A stretch of 64,000 nt of DNA from Methanococcoides sp052057775 (GTDB lineage: Archaea; Halobacteriota; Methanosarcinia; Methanosarcinales; Methanosarcinaceae): the NCBI RefSeq assembly GCF_052057775.1, contig NZ_CP195121.1:1674001-1738000 (forward strand), in the 5' to 3' direction. A model generated the notes under the pieces. That model ran no database searches and was not told where the DNA came from. It was given only the letters and a program-made list of their open reading frames with translations. Of this stretch, positions 27,821 through 40,703 are shown in pieces; within the stretch, counting starts at the first letter, position 1, and each line of letters opens with the position of its first letter. The translations under genes were made by a program, and so were the position numbers.

Positions 27821-27939
27821 TGATATTATCTATCAAAGAACTAACCAACTATTGTGCATAGAAAACAACTCTCTAATTAAATAGAGTTCTTTTCCGACAA
27901 TTCTTAGTTAACTTCCAAATTTGTGTGCTTTAACAAATA

Positions 27940-29416
<1,477 letters not shown>

Positions 29417-29444
29417 AGCAAGATCCGCACAAAGCGGATCACCG

Positions 29445-29480
29445 CTATCAGTCAGAAATCGAAAGACTGCCACATTCAAC
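29445..29480 (+). other. 16S pre-rRNA processing stem, 3' strand
   Basis: Complement of the leader segment at 27785-27820. It completes the long stem and bulge-helix-bulge that releases the 16S precursor. It lies between the end of 16S and tRNA-Ala. Confidence 0.85.
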
Positions 29481-29526
29481 AAACCACTTTCAATGAAACA
29501 AGATTTCGCTGGTAGAACGAGAGCGA

Positions 29527-29599
29527 GGGCTTGTAGATCAGTTGGAAGATCGTCGCCTTTGCAAGGCGAAGGCCCTGGGTTCGAATCCCAGCAAGTCCA
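29527..29599 (+). tRNA. tRNA-Ala (anticodon TGC)
   Basis: A 73-nt cloverleaf in the 16S-23S spacer, the usual archaeal place for tRNA-Ala. The acceptor stem GGGCTTG pairs with CAAGTCC (one G-U) and is followed by discriminator A. The D-arm uses GATC/GATC, the anticodon stem TCGCC/GGCGA encloses TTTGCAA, and the T-arm is CTGGG-TTCGAAT-CCCAG. CCA is not encoded. Confidence 0.97.
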
Positions 29600-29714
29600 T
29601 TGGATCAATTACGATTCACAAATCATCAAGTGCACCGAGCAAGTAATATTGCTTGGGAAGGATGGATGTGCCCATTCCCCGATTTTGGGCACTATGAGAT
29701 CATGTATATATTAC

Positions 29715-29735
29715 ATATCAGACGCTCACTGGACA
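29715..29735 (+). other. 23S pre-rRNA processing stem, 5' strand with bulge-helix-bulge
   Basis: ATATCAGA (29715-29722) pairs with TCTGATAT (32690-32697), and TGGACA (29730-29735) pairs with TGTCCA (32677-32682). The central CGCT (29723-29726) pairs with GGCG (32683-32686, one G-U). The two three-base bulges are CAC (29727-29729) and AAA (32687-32689). The stem continues toward the 23S ends with wobble pairs. Confidence 0.85.
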
Positions 29736-29753
29736 AAGTGAGATGGACTCTGG

Positions 29754-32660
<2,907 letters not shown>

Positions 32661-32676
32661 CTCATCCGTCTCGCTC

Positions 32677-32697
32677 TGTCCAGGCGAAATCTGATAT
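32677..32697 (+). other. 23S pre-rRNA processing stem, 3' strand
   Basis: Pairs with 29715-29735 to form the bulge-helix-bulge for release of pre-23S rRNA. It lies in the 23S-5S spacer. Confidence 0.85.
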
Positions 32698-32737
32698 GTG
32701 ATATAATTAACATGATCATTTCCAGTATTAGAAGTGA

Positions 32738-32861
32738 GTATAGCGGCCATAGCGGCAGGGCAACTCCTGTTCCCATTCCGAACACAGAAGATAAGCCTGC
32801 CCACGTTGTTTACTGTACTGAGGTACGAGAGTCCTTGGGAAATCTACATCGCTGCTATGCT
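32738..32861 (+). rRNA. rrf: 5S ribosomal RNA
   Basis: About 124 nt with the archaeal 5S core AGCGGCAGGGCAACTCCTG, CCCATTCCGAACACAGAAG and TACTGAGGTACGAGAGTCC. The ends pair with each other: AGTATAGCGGC at the start with GCTGCTATGCT at the end. End positions are approximate. Confidence 0.95.
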
Positions 32862-33257
32862 CACTTTATTATCCTTATTCTCTTATATTTGTTATTAATG
32901 ATTTTATTCAATCTTTTAGTTCTATAATTAAACTGGACTTTAGATTCTTATGTTTTGTTTGATACAGATAGTTTATTCACTGATTTTGACAGTATTTTTA
33001 GGATTACTTTTACAATAGAAATGTTGGCCAGAACCTTTATTTGAAAACTAAATTTCCACTTGGTTGGGAGATAGCAATAGATTCTAGTAAGGGAGCACCA
33101 TCTTTTTCCATCATATATTCTGCCTCTATTAATCGATGTGCTTCTTTTTTATGGAATCAAAGAGCAACTTAAGCTTGATATCTCAGGACAATATTACGGT
33201 CAATTGTAGAGGGTAACATTAACAGCTATATTAATTGTAAAAAATAAGAAACATTAT

Positions 33258-33391
33258 GTTAAACTTAAGCTATAACAAGACATCTAATTATGGGTCACAG
33301 ATGATCTAAAGTTTAACGAAATCATAAGTTTTGTTGAACTTAAGGGAATCTGAATCCATAATCAGAGGTTTTATGTTCTCTTAAGTTTAAC
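33258..33391. repeat. Repeated GTTRAACTTAAG motif in a long intergenic region
   Basis: The 559-base gap after 5S has no ORF I can support. Its last third contains GTTAAACTTAAG at 33258, GTTGAACTTAAG at 33333 and the inverse CTTAAGTTTAAC at 33380. A half-site GTTTAAC lies at 33311. The copies are 40-75 bases apart and precede the radical SAM gene at 33424, so they may be operator sites or a small degenerate repeat. Confidence 0.45.
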
Positions 33392-33423
33392 AGAAACATT
33401 TCTATCTTTTACAATTAGTATTA

Positions 33424-34461
33424 ATGTTAATGAAACCAAAGTTCCTGAACCGCTATCTCAAAGTGGAGCGTAATGAGCTGCCGGCACGTTTCATGATCAC
33501 AAAGAGTATTCCCGTTGAATTCGATCCTTCAGTTTCTGTTGATGACCTTTGGAAGATGCATGACCGTGAGATGGGAAAGTATCGGAAGTTGCTGGAAACT
33601 ATCGATCTTAAAGGAAAGAACATTGAGCTTCCTGAAGCCATACCATCACTTCTTGATCTGAAGATCTTGATAGCTGAGAGAATACTTGAGAACTGTCACC
33701 TGTGCGAACGAAGATGCGGTGTGGATCGGAGGTATGGTGAAAAAGGATTCTGCAGGTTGCTTGAGATCTCAAGATATGCATCTGAGTTCCTTCATATGGG
33801 AGAGGAGCCGGAACTTGTCCCTTCACATACCATATTCTTCACCGGGTGTGTCTTTGCCTGTGTTTTCTGCCAGAACTGGGACATATCCACAAGTCCTGAC
33901 AGTGGGTTCGTTGCCGATCCTGAGAATCTGGCCAGGATCATAGAATCGAGAAGACTTGAAGGTTCCAGGAATGTAAATTTTGTAACCCCTACTCCACATG
34001 CACATTCTGTTCTGAAGATAATCAAAAGAACAACTGTCAATGTTCCTATGGTCTGGAATTCCAACATGTATCATTCAACCGAGGTGGCAAAACTGCTGGA
34101 GGGCGTGATCGATGTCTATCTTGCTGACTTCAAATATGGAAATGATGAGTGTGCGCGTAAGTATTCCAAAGTGAAGGATTATCTTAGTGTGGTAAAAAGG
34201 AACCATGAGCTTGCCTATCAGGATGCAGAGGTCATAATTCGCCATCTTGTAATGCCTGGTCATCTGGAATGTTGCACAAGACCGATCGTGGAATGGGTGG
34301 CCAGCTATGTTCCGGAAGTAAGGTTCAACCTTATGTTCCAGTATTCTCCATACTACAGGGCTTCAGAATACCCTGAGATCGACCGTCGGATCACATCCGG
34401 GGAAAGGAGACAGGCAATAGATATAGTAGAGGAAGCCGGTATTGAAGATCTTCTTATCTGA
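33424..34461 (+). CDS. PflA/PflX-like radical SAM protein
   Basis: A 345-residue radical SAM protein related to pyruvate-formate-lyase-activating-enzyme-like proteins (the COG1313-type group). The cluster motif is GCVFACVFCQNWDIS (CxxxCxxC, about residues 141-148). An extra N-terminal pair, CHLCERRCGVDRRYGEKGFC, provides four more cysteines, as in that group. VWNSNMYHSTEVAKLLEGVID and DVYLADFKYGNDECARKYS are typical later motifs. The target is unknown; relatives may activate glycyl radical enzymes, none of which is seen here. No ribosome-binding site is evident. Confidence 0.85.
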   Translation: MLMKPKFLNRYLKVERNELPARFMITKSIPVEFDPSVSVDDLWKMHDREMGKYRKLLETIDLKGKNIELPEAIPSLLDLKILIAERILENCHLCERRCGVDRRYGEKGFCRLLEISRYASEFLHMGEEPELVPSHTIFFTGCVFACVFCQNWDISTSPDSGFVADPENLARIIESRRLEGSRNVNFVTPTPHAHSVLKIIKRTTVNVPMVWNSNMYHSTEVAKLLEGVIDVYLADFKYGNDECARKYSKVKDYLSVVKRNHELAYQDAEVIIRHLVMPGHLECCTRPIVEWVASYVPEVRFNLMFQYSPYYRASEYPEIDRRITSGERRQAIDIVEEAGIEDLLI

Positions 34462-34644
34462 CCGATTTCCGATTGGTTTAGGAATCTCTGTATTAAGATC
34501 CGTTAACCAGCAATTGAAATTAAGAGTACTACTACAAAACTTTCAATTGTTCCTTATCAATCGTTAAGATAATAAATGAGATCAACTCACAAATAGAGAA
34601 TACTTTTAGAATTATATATCTATCAATAAGAAAGGAAATAGGTC

Positions 34645-36291
34645 TTGATGATCAGCAGTGAAGATATTGAAACAATCATAAACAGCAGTCATGCAGTCAT
34701 TTTCCTTTGGAAGGCCGATGAAGAGTGGACTGTTGAATTCGTATCAGACAACATACTCCAGTTTGGTTATGATATGGATGAGTTCAGGGATGGCAAACTA
34801 ACGTATGCGGACATAGTCCATCCTGATGATATGGGGCATTTAAAAAAGAGCTTTTCGGAATATTCCGGTAAGGATAAACTTGTTGGTTTCACACGCCAGT
34901 ACAGGATCATTACAAAGTTCGGGGAGGTTCGCTGGGTCGATGAGAGATCACTTATTAAACGAAAAGCCAGCGGCGATATCGATGGCATACAGGGGATCAT
35001 TTTTGATATAACAGAGAACAAAAAGGCTGAGGAAGCCCTGCAGATCAATGAAGCACGACTGGAAACACTTCTAAGACTTAATCAGATGAGCTCCAGTTCT
35101 GTCAAGGAGATCATTGAGTTCATACTTGAAGAGGGGATCAAACTGACGGGAAGTGAAGCCGGCTACTTTGCCCTTGTGAATCAGTCTGAAGATACCATTA
35201 CGATCCATTCGTAGTCTGAAATAGCAGGAACAATCTGTAATGTCAAAGCAAAGAAACAATCCTATTCTGTTGAAGAGAGTGGAAAGTTCCTGGAAGTCAT
35301 CAGGCAGCGTCAACCTCTTATCTTCAACAACCAGTTTTCAGGTCCGGCAAAAAATGGTTTCCCTGAAGGCCATGTAAAGATAATTCGCCACATGAATGTC
35401 CCTATTTATGATGGTCATAAGATCGTGGCGCTCGTCGGGGTGGCAAACAAAAGGACAGATTATACTGATTTTGATTCCAAACAGCTGAAGCTCCTGTTCG
35501 AAGAGATGTGGAAGATAATTCTCCGCAAGGAACTGGAAGATGCCCTGAAGTTGTTCTCAGAGGATTTTGAAAAGGCAAACAATGACCTGAAGTCTGTGAA
35601 CAGCATAAGGAGAGAATTCATACACAGTAAAGATGACCTGCCTACAATGATATGCGAAGGCAGCTTTATTGAAAAGGAAACTCTCCGTGCCCTGAACAGG
35701 CAACAGGCCAGAGCTGTGGAGACTGCAATAAGAAGTTCTGAAAAGCTGAAGAGCATTGTTGATTCATTATTGTACATTGACATGGAAGAGTTCGAGAAGA
35801 AGAACTATAACCCCTCCGAGGTGAATGTCCGCTCGATCATTGAGCAAGTTACTTTGAATGTTATATTGAGAACCGATGAGAAGAACATTTCATTGACAAA
35901 GAAAATACCGGATGAGGTCACCAAAATAACTGCAGACAGGAACAAGGTCTCAGAGGTGCTTACAAAGGTCATTGAAAGCCTTATACAGTTCATACCTGAG
36001 AATGGAAACATTGATGTTGCAGTGACTGAAGAAGACAACATTGTTAATTTTGAACTGAAGGATAATGGTCTTGGTATTCCGGAACCACTTGTAACGAACC
36101 TGTTCATCAGGTTCTATCAGGTTCAGGATGAGGATTCTACTGTTTTGAGCAAGGACTATGAAGAGCTGAAATCAACATTCTTCCTTTGCAAGAACATAAT
36201 CGATACCCATGGTGGGGATATCAAGGTCGAGAGCAAGGAAGGTAGCGGAACAACAGTTAAAATAAGTCTTCCAAAGAGCAAAGCTATATAA
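34645..36291 (+). CDS. PAS-GAF sensor histidine-kinase-like protein with in-frame TAG (possible pyrrolysine)
   Basis: Read through the TAG at 35212-35214 (codon 190), the frame is open for 549 codons. Residues about 1-130 form a PAS domain with its PAC segment (YADIVHPDDMGHLKKSF, GEVRWVDERSLIKR). A GAF domain spans about 145-300 and contains the TAG. It continues perfectly beyond it with SYSVEESGKFLEVIRQRQPL and GFPEGHVKIIRHMNVPIYDG. In related GAF domains the residue here is usually Trp. The last 200 residues form an HATPase-like domain with DNGLGIPE and GGDIKVESKEGSGTT. The phospho-accepting histidine box and N-box Asn are atypical. A FilR1-like regulator follows 36 bases later. Either UAG is decoded or the gene is freshly broken. 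Confidence 0.75.
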
Positions 36292-36327
36292 ATCTTCAAT
36301 CAATTCTTAGAAATTAAGGGAGTTTGC

Positions 36328-37110
36328 ATGACATCTGAATTAGTAAGTACAGTTTTTTTATCCGAGAAAAGAAAAAAGATCGTCCTTATGTTAATGGACG
36401 GTCCGACCACAATTGACCGGATAAAAGAATCACTTGAAGGTAGTACCAGTGCAATAATGGCACAGGTCAAGATACTTCTCGAGCAGGGGCTTATCGAACA
36501 GAAGGACGATGATTACAGGCTTACCTACATCGGCCAGATCGTCCTTAAGAAGATCGCTCCTTTGATCAAAACTCTCGATGTATTGGAAAGTAACAAGAAT
36601 TACTGGGCAAGCAGGGACCTGAGCGGTCTTCCGGAATCAGCTCTTGACAATATCGGAGACCTTGGAGAAGTTATCATCCATGAACCTGACCTCAATCACC
36701 TTTTCGAGCCGCCAAAACAGTTGCTTCAGAGTCTTAAGAATGCAGAGAACGTTTCAACATTCTATTCCTATTTCTGCCCTTCCTGTCCCTACAACTATGC
36801 GGAACTTGGAAGGAAAGAAACGAACTTCACCCTCATCCTGACAAGATCGGTATATACAAGACTGGTGGAGGAGTACGAGGACCAGTACAATGCAATGATA
36901 GCATCAAAGAACTCATGTCTTTATGTTGTTGATGACGATGCAGCGAAACTTGGTGCACTCTCGATAACAGATGACCTTTTATTGATCGCATTTTTCAACA
37001 GTGAAGGTATATTTGACCACAAGAAACTGCTTAGTTTCGAAGAAAGTGCACGTTCATGGGGAAAAGAGCTTTTTGGATACTATATGGAGATGGCAGAAAA
37101 GGTCAAATGA
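36328..37110 (+). CDS. FilR1/Msr-type winged-helix transcriptional regulator
   Basis: A 260-residue two-domain regulator of the kind confined mostly to methanogens. An N-terminal winged helix (residues 10-75: EKRKKIVLMLMDGPTTIDRI, QVKILLEQGLIEQKDDDYRL) is followed by the FilR1 middle domain (formerly DUF1724) with NVSTFYSYFCPSC and LILTRSVYTRLVEEY. Relatives include FilR1 of Methanothrix and the Msr proteins of Methanosarcina that control methanol and methylsulfide methyltransferases. It lies 36 bases after the sensor kinase, with GGGAG before the ATG, so the two likely form one operon. It precedes a corrinoid gene it may regulate (inference). Confidence 0.88.
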   Translation: MTSELVSTVFLSEKRKKIVLMLMDGPTTIDRIKESLEGSTSAIMAQVKILLEQGLIEQKDDDYRLTYIGQIVLKKIAPLIKTLDVLESNKNYWASRDLSGLPESALDNIGDLGEVIIHEPDLNHLFEPPKQLLQSLKNAENVSTFYSYFCPSCPYNYAELGRKETNFTLILTRSVYTRLVEEYEDQYNAMIASKNSCLYVVDDDAAKLGALSITDDLLLIAFFNSEGIFDHKKLLSFEESARSWGKELFGYYMEMAEKVK

Positions 37111-37237
37111 AAAGAACTGTATGACCGGCATTTCATGTAACATCTTACTTAATGATCCTCAAATCCATAGAAACAATCACTGCTGGCTTTGTTCGTCCAA
37201 ACTCCTTTCATATTCCGGCCGTGATAAAAACATTGCT

Positions 37238-37426
37238 TTTGATTTTATCAACGCCATTATTTTTCCACAATGGCTTTTTTTCTGCTATGCCTTGGTTCCT
37301 GAACACGTATCTTTCCAGAACTACGATCCAATTGGGAAATATGCCTTTGATAATTCTTCTGATGGCGATTTTTTTTATGAAATCGTTATAAGTATCTTAA
37401 CCAGGATACTGATTATTAGTCAATAA
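37238..37426 (+). repeat. 188-bp repeat upstream of the corrinoid gene (copy 1)
   Basis: Near-identical (five substitutions) to 48934-49121 on the other strand. It ends 108 bases before the corrinoid-protein start and contains a TATA-like GTTATAAGT near its 3' end. One frame reads FDFINAIIFPQWLFF through ILTRILIISQ and stops exactly where similarity ends. In that frame three of five differences are silent and two are conservative, so a duplicated gene fragment is an alternative to a shared promoter. Confidence 0.8.
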
Positions 37427-37463
37427 TGATTCTTCAGGGATCGTTTCATTGACACTATGGATC

Positions 37464-37516
37464 CTGGTGGTCATGGATGCTATTAATGGACATATGCACC
37501 ACTCCCTGACCACCAG
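37464..37516 (+). promoter_or_regulatory. Long-range inverted repeat in the corrinoid gene leader
   Basis: CTGGTGGTCA (37464-37473) and TGACCACCAG (37507-37516) form a perfect 10-bp stem closing a 33-base loop, just before the GAAGGAGG ribosome-binding site. It could fold in the mRNA leader or be a dyad operator. Confidence 0.5.
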
Positions 37517-37534
37517 ATAAGAAGGAGGCATACT

Positions 37535-38200
37535 ATGGAACAAAATGAGGTAATCAGTAATCTTACAGAAGCAGTTGTAACAGGTAACAAGGATGATGCT
37601 ATCGCCTATGCTGAAAAGGCACTGGAACTTGGCATCGACCCATACGTTGCGGTCATTGACGGACTTGCAAAGGGTATGGAGATCATGGGTGTGAAATATG
37701 ACAACAAGGAAGCATACATGCCACAGCTCATGATGGCGTCAAATGCAATGTATGGTGGAATGAACATCCTTACACCACATCTCAAGAAGGAGGGTGGGGA
37801 AAGATCTGCAGTAGCAATTATCGGATCAGTAGAAGGAGACGTCCACGACATTGGTAAGAACCTCGTGAAGACCATGCTCACTGCAAATGGATTCGAGGCT
37901 ATCGATCTTGGAAAGGATGTAGAGATCAACGATTTTGCAGATGCAGCTATCGAGCACCAGGCAGATATCATCTCTTTGAGTACACTCATGACCTCAACAA
38001 TGGACAACATGGAAGCAACGGTCAAACACATCCAGGACCAGGGTATCAGGGACAAGGTAAAGATCCTGGTCGGTGGCGCACCTGTTACCAAGGCCTTTGC
38101 TGATGAGATCGGAGCAGACGGAACTGCAACAGATGCCATGGAAGCTGCAAAGTTAGCAAAACAACTGCTTGTTGACCTTTCAGACAACAGATGGAATTAA
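37535..38200 (+). CDS. Methyltransferase corrinoid (cobalamin-binding) protein, MtbC/MttC-like
   Basis: The 221-residue methyl carrier has a four-helix N-terminal cap (residues 1-88) and a Rossmann B12-binding domain. The cobalt-coordinating DVHDIG (Asp102, His104, Gly107), SLSTLMTSTMDNM and GGAPVT near 177 are the standard base-off/His-on motifs. It shuttles a methyl group between a substrate methyltransferase and a methylcobalamin:thiol methyltransferase. No MtbB/MttB/MtmB substrate gene lies beside it. The best partner in the window is the MtaA/CmuA-like protein at 47687-48799, which shares its upstream 188-bp element. An excellent GGAGG site precedes the ATG. The exact methyl donor is unknown. 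Confidence 0.93.
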   Translation: MEQNEVISNLTEAVVTGNKDDAIAYAEKALELGIDPYVAVIDGLAKGMEIMGVKYDNKEAYMPQLMMASNAMYGGMNILTPHLKKEGGERSAVAIIGSVEGDVHDIGKNLVKTMLTANGFEAIDLGKDVEINDFADAAIEHQADIISLSTLMTSTMDNMEATVKHIQDQGIRDKVKILVGGAPVTKAFADEIGADGTATDAMEAAKLAKQLLVDLSDNRWN

Positions 38201-38238
38201 GGTCTTTTGTCAAAAAGTAACACCTGAAGAGGGATTTT

Positions 38239-38262
38239 CAGGCAGTCATATGCCACTGCCTG
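38239..38262 (+). terminator. Hairpin after the corrinoid gene
   Basis: A CAGGCAGT/ACTGCCTG 8-bp stem with an 8-base loop lies 39 bases after the corrinoid stop. It is followed by a pyrimidine-rich tract. Confidence 0.5.
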
Positions 38263-38393
38263 ACAACTCCTTCCCTCCCCTTTAAGGTTAAATTAAGATC
38301 CAAAAGACCAACAGATCGTCCGTTTCAGATTTCCAGCATCATCTGGGAACTAAAAACGAAAGATCATCAGTGTAAAATCAAGGAGTTCTGTTT

Positions 38394-39257
38394 ATGAGTG
38401 GATTAATTCCCCTGAGATATATTGAGGACAAAAGCAGAATACTTGTCAACACTCCATTGTACTTTTGTCTGTTCATGCTCATTACGATATTTGGAGTTCT
38501 CATATATTATATACAGACAAAAGATGAGATCGCTCCTGCGATCATTCTCTCTGCATTGTGGGTCCTTTTCTGGAAGAACAGCCAGACGGAAGGTAAGATC
38601 TTCCTTGTGATAGCTTCCGTTTTCGGTTATGTCCATGAGCTGCTTGGTGTACAATACGGATATTTCACATACCTCGGTGGCGCTATTGGAAATGTCCCGA
38701 TCTGGATATTACCAGGCTATGGAACAATATTCTGGTCAGCCCACAATCTATGGAAGATATTCGAAGGCCGCTATTCAAAAACAGGCTGGTTCCATTATGC
38801 GAACCACTTTGTCATTGTGAGCTTTGTTCTGCTCATACTGGCAGACTACGGGTACTTTGACCTGGCAAAAGAACCCCTGAACACAGCGGTCAAATTCGGG
38901 ATCGTTTTCATGCTGTTCAGGAACTTTGACCTGTTAAGGCTCGCATACTTCACAGGATTCTTTACGGTTCTTACAGAAACTGCAGGAGAAACACTTGGAA
39001 CATGGTCACACCCGACCTTTTCATTGCTTTCCCTTATGGCAGGGTACGTATTCCTTCTCTGGATATGCCTGTCACTCGCCGAGATCAGGGAAGCAAGGAA
39101 AGGGCTCCATAATGGAAGTGACCGTTTGATAAGTTGCATATCTGCACTAAAAGGATTTGTCAACGGACAGAAAGAGTGGACAAAAAGAGAGGCAACTGCC
39201 GCATTTTTGCTTACATCTTTCTATACTATGTCTTTGCTCGGGCTCAGCGCGGTCTGA
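38394..39257 (+). CDS. Multi-pass membrane protein of unknown function
   Basis: A 287-residue protein with about seven or eight hydrophobic segments, such as PLYFCLFMLITIFGVLIYY and FVIVSFVLLILADYGYF. A conserved-looking loop with HELLGVQYGYFTYLGG and NVPIWILPGYGTIFW recalls carotenoid- or lipid-modifying membrane enzymes, but I cannot assign it. AAGGAG lies 8 bases before the ATG. The aldehyde dehydrogenase start is 31 bases after its stop, so cotranscription with aldehyde dehydrogenase and SDR is likely. A lipid or aldehyde pathway is one inference. Confidence 0.75.
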   Translation: MSGLIPLRYIEDKSRILVNTPLYFCLFMLITIFGVLIYYIQTKDEIAPAIILSALWVLFWKNSQTEGKIFLVIASVFGYVHELLGVQYGYFTYLGGAIGNVPIWILPGYGTIFWSAHNLWKIFEGRYSKTGWFHYANHFVIVSFVLLILADYGYFDLAKEPLNTAVKFGIVFMLFRNFDLLRLAYFTGFFTVLTETAGETLGTWSHPTFSLLSLMAGYVFLLWICLSLAEIREARKGLHNGSDRLISCISALKGFVNGQKEWTKREATAAFLLTSFYTMSLLGLSAV

Positions 39258-39288
39258 GCATTTAATTTTCCTTATGTGAGGAATGAAT

Positions 39289-40698
39289 ATGTGTTTGGAG
39301 ATCCGGCAGGTCTTTGAGATCCAGAAGAAGAATGCTTCTGACCTTGCAAGAACAACTGCAGAGGAACGTCTGGAACGTATCAGGCGTATTGAGAACTATC
39401 TTCAGGATGAGGAGCGTCTGAGCGAGCTCTACAAGGCAATGTACGATGACCTTCATAAACATGAGGCCGAGGTAATGGCTACAGAGGTCGGAGTTGTCCA
39501 GGCACATATCAATCATGTAAAGCGAAACCTTCACAAATGGATGAAGGACAGGAAAGTACCAACGCCCCTTCCACTTATAGGGACAAGATCGCACATAAGG
39601 TATGAACCAAAGGGTGTTGTTCTTATCATAGCACCGTGGAACTTCCCGTTCAACCTTACCCTTGTCCCACTTATCTATGCCATAGCAGCCGGGAATGCAG
39701 CTATCCTGAAACCCAGTGAAATGGCAGCAAACACTTCAGCTTACATCTCGCTCATGGTGTATGAGCTATTTGACGAGAGTGAGGTCGCCGTTTTCGAAGG
39801 AGACGAATCGGTGGCACAACAACTGCTGGACCTTCCTTTCAATCATATCTTTTTCACAGGCAGCCCGCGTGTCGGTAAAGAGGTAATGTCACGGGCTGCA
39901 GCACACCTTTCCAGTGTCACCCTTGAACTGGGCGGCAAGTCACCTGCTATCATAGACGAAACGGCGAATGTAAAGAGAATAGCAAAGAAGCTTGCATGGG
40001 CAAAGTTCATCAACAACGGCCAGGCATGCATCGCGCCTGATTACCTGTTCGTGCATGAGTCTGTAAGGGACGGTTTTGTGATCGAGTTCGGAAAAGCACT
40101 GGAGCAGCTTTATGATCCGTCAGGAGAAGGTATACGGAATTGCCCGGATTACTGTCGTATCATCAATGACCATCATTACAACAGGCTTCTGGGTCTCTAT
40201 AATGATGCATGTGAAAAGGACGCCCGGATATTATATGGTGGCGAGTTCGATGATTCTGAGCTTTACATAGCTCCTACCTTGCTGGACAATATTTCCTGTG
40301 ACATGAAGATAATGCAGGAGGAGATATTCGGCCCCATGTTGCCGATGATCACATACAGGAACAGGGAAGATGTGGTTCCTGTGGTCGAGCAGAACCCGTC
40401 ACCTCTGATCCTGTACATTGCCAGTGAGGACAAGGGCAATATCGATTATTTCATGGACAGTATCCCTTCGGGGAGCACTCTGACCAATGATTATATGCTC
40501 AGCTATAGCAACCCCCACTTACCCTTTGGAGGCATAAACAGCAGTGGTCTCGGAAAGTCACTGGGCTTCCACGGGTTCGTGGGATTCTCCAATGAAAGGG
40601 CCGTAATGCAGCGAAAATGGGGTTCCATGGGAATGCTGTACCCGCCTTACACGGAGAATGTACGGAAGATGTTCAGAACCATCTACAGGTGGATGTGA
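39289..40698 (+). CDS. Class 3-like aldehyde dehydrogenase
   Basis: NAD(P)-dependent aldehyde dehydrogenase of about 469 residues, closest in style to class 3 and fatty aldehyde dehydrogenases. PKGVVLIIAPWNFPFNL, FTGSPRVGKEVMSRAA and VTLELGGKSPAIID (general base Glu) are present. So is the catalytic Cys motif FINNGQACIAPDY and the later EEIFGPMLPM. The short C-terminal hydrophobic/basic tail resembles membrane-associated members. The ATG at 39289 is preferred because GAGG lies 8 bases upstream; the ATG at 39283 is too close. The next gene starts 6 bases after its stop. Confidence 0.94.
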   Translation: MCLEIRQVFEIQKKNASDLARTTAEERLERIRRIENYLQDEERLSELYKAMYDDLHKHEAEVMATEVGVVQAHINHVKRNLHKWMKDRKVPTPLPLIGTRSHIRYEPKGVVLIIAPWNFPFNLTLVPLIYAIAAGNAAILKPSEMAANTSAYISLMVYELFDESEVAVFEGDESVAQQLLDLPFNHIFFTGSPRVGKEVMSRAAAHLSSVTLELGGKSPAIIDETANVKRIAKKLAWAKFINNGQACIAPDYLFVHESVRDGFVIEFGKALEQLYDPSGEGIRNCPDYCRIINDHHYNRLLGLYNDACEKDARILYGGEFDDSELYIAPTLLDNISCDMKIMQEEIFGPMLPMITYRNREDVVPVVEQNPSPLILYIASEDKGNIDYFMDSIPSGSTLTNDYMLSYSNPHLPFGGINSSGLGKSLGFHGFVGFSNERAVMQRKWGSMGMLYPPYTENVRKMFRTIYRWM

Positions 40699-40703
40699 TC
40701 AAC

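Noticed and set aside
27399..27884. 161-codon ORF ahead of 16S rRNA
   Set aside because: It spans the two identical promoter repeats and the 16S processing stem, which explain the sequence better than a protein.
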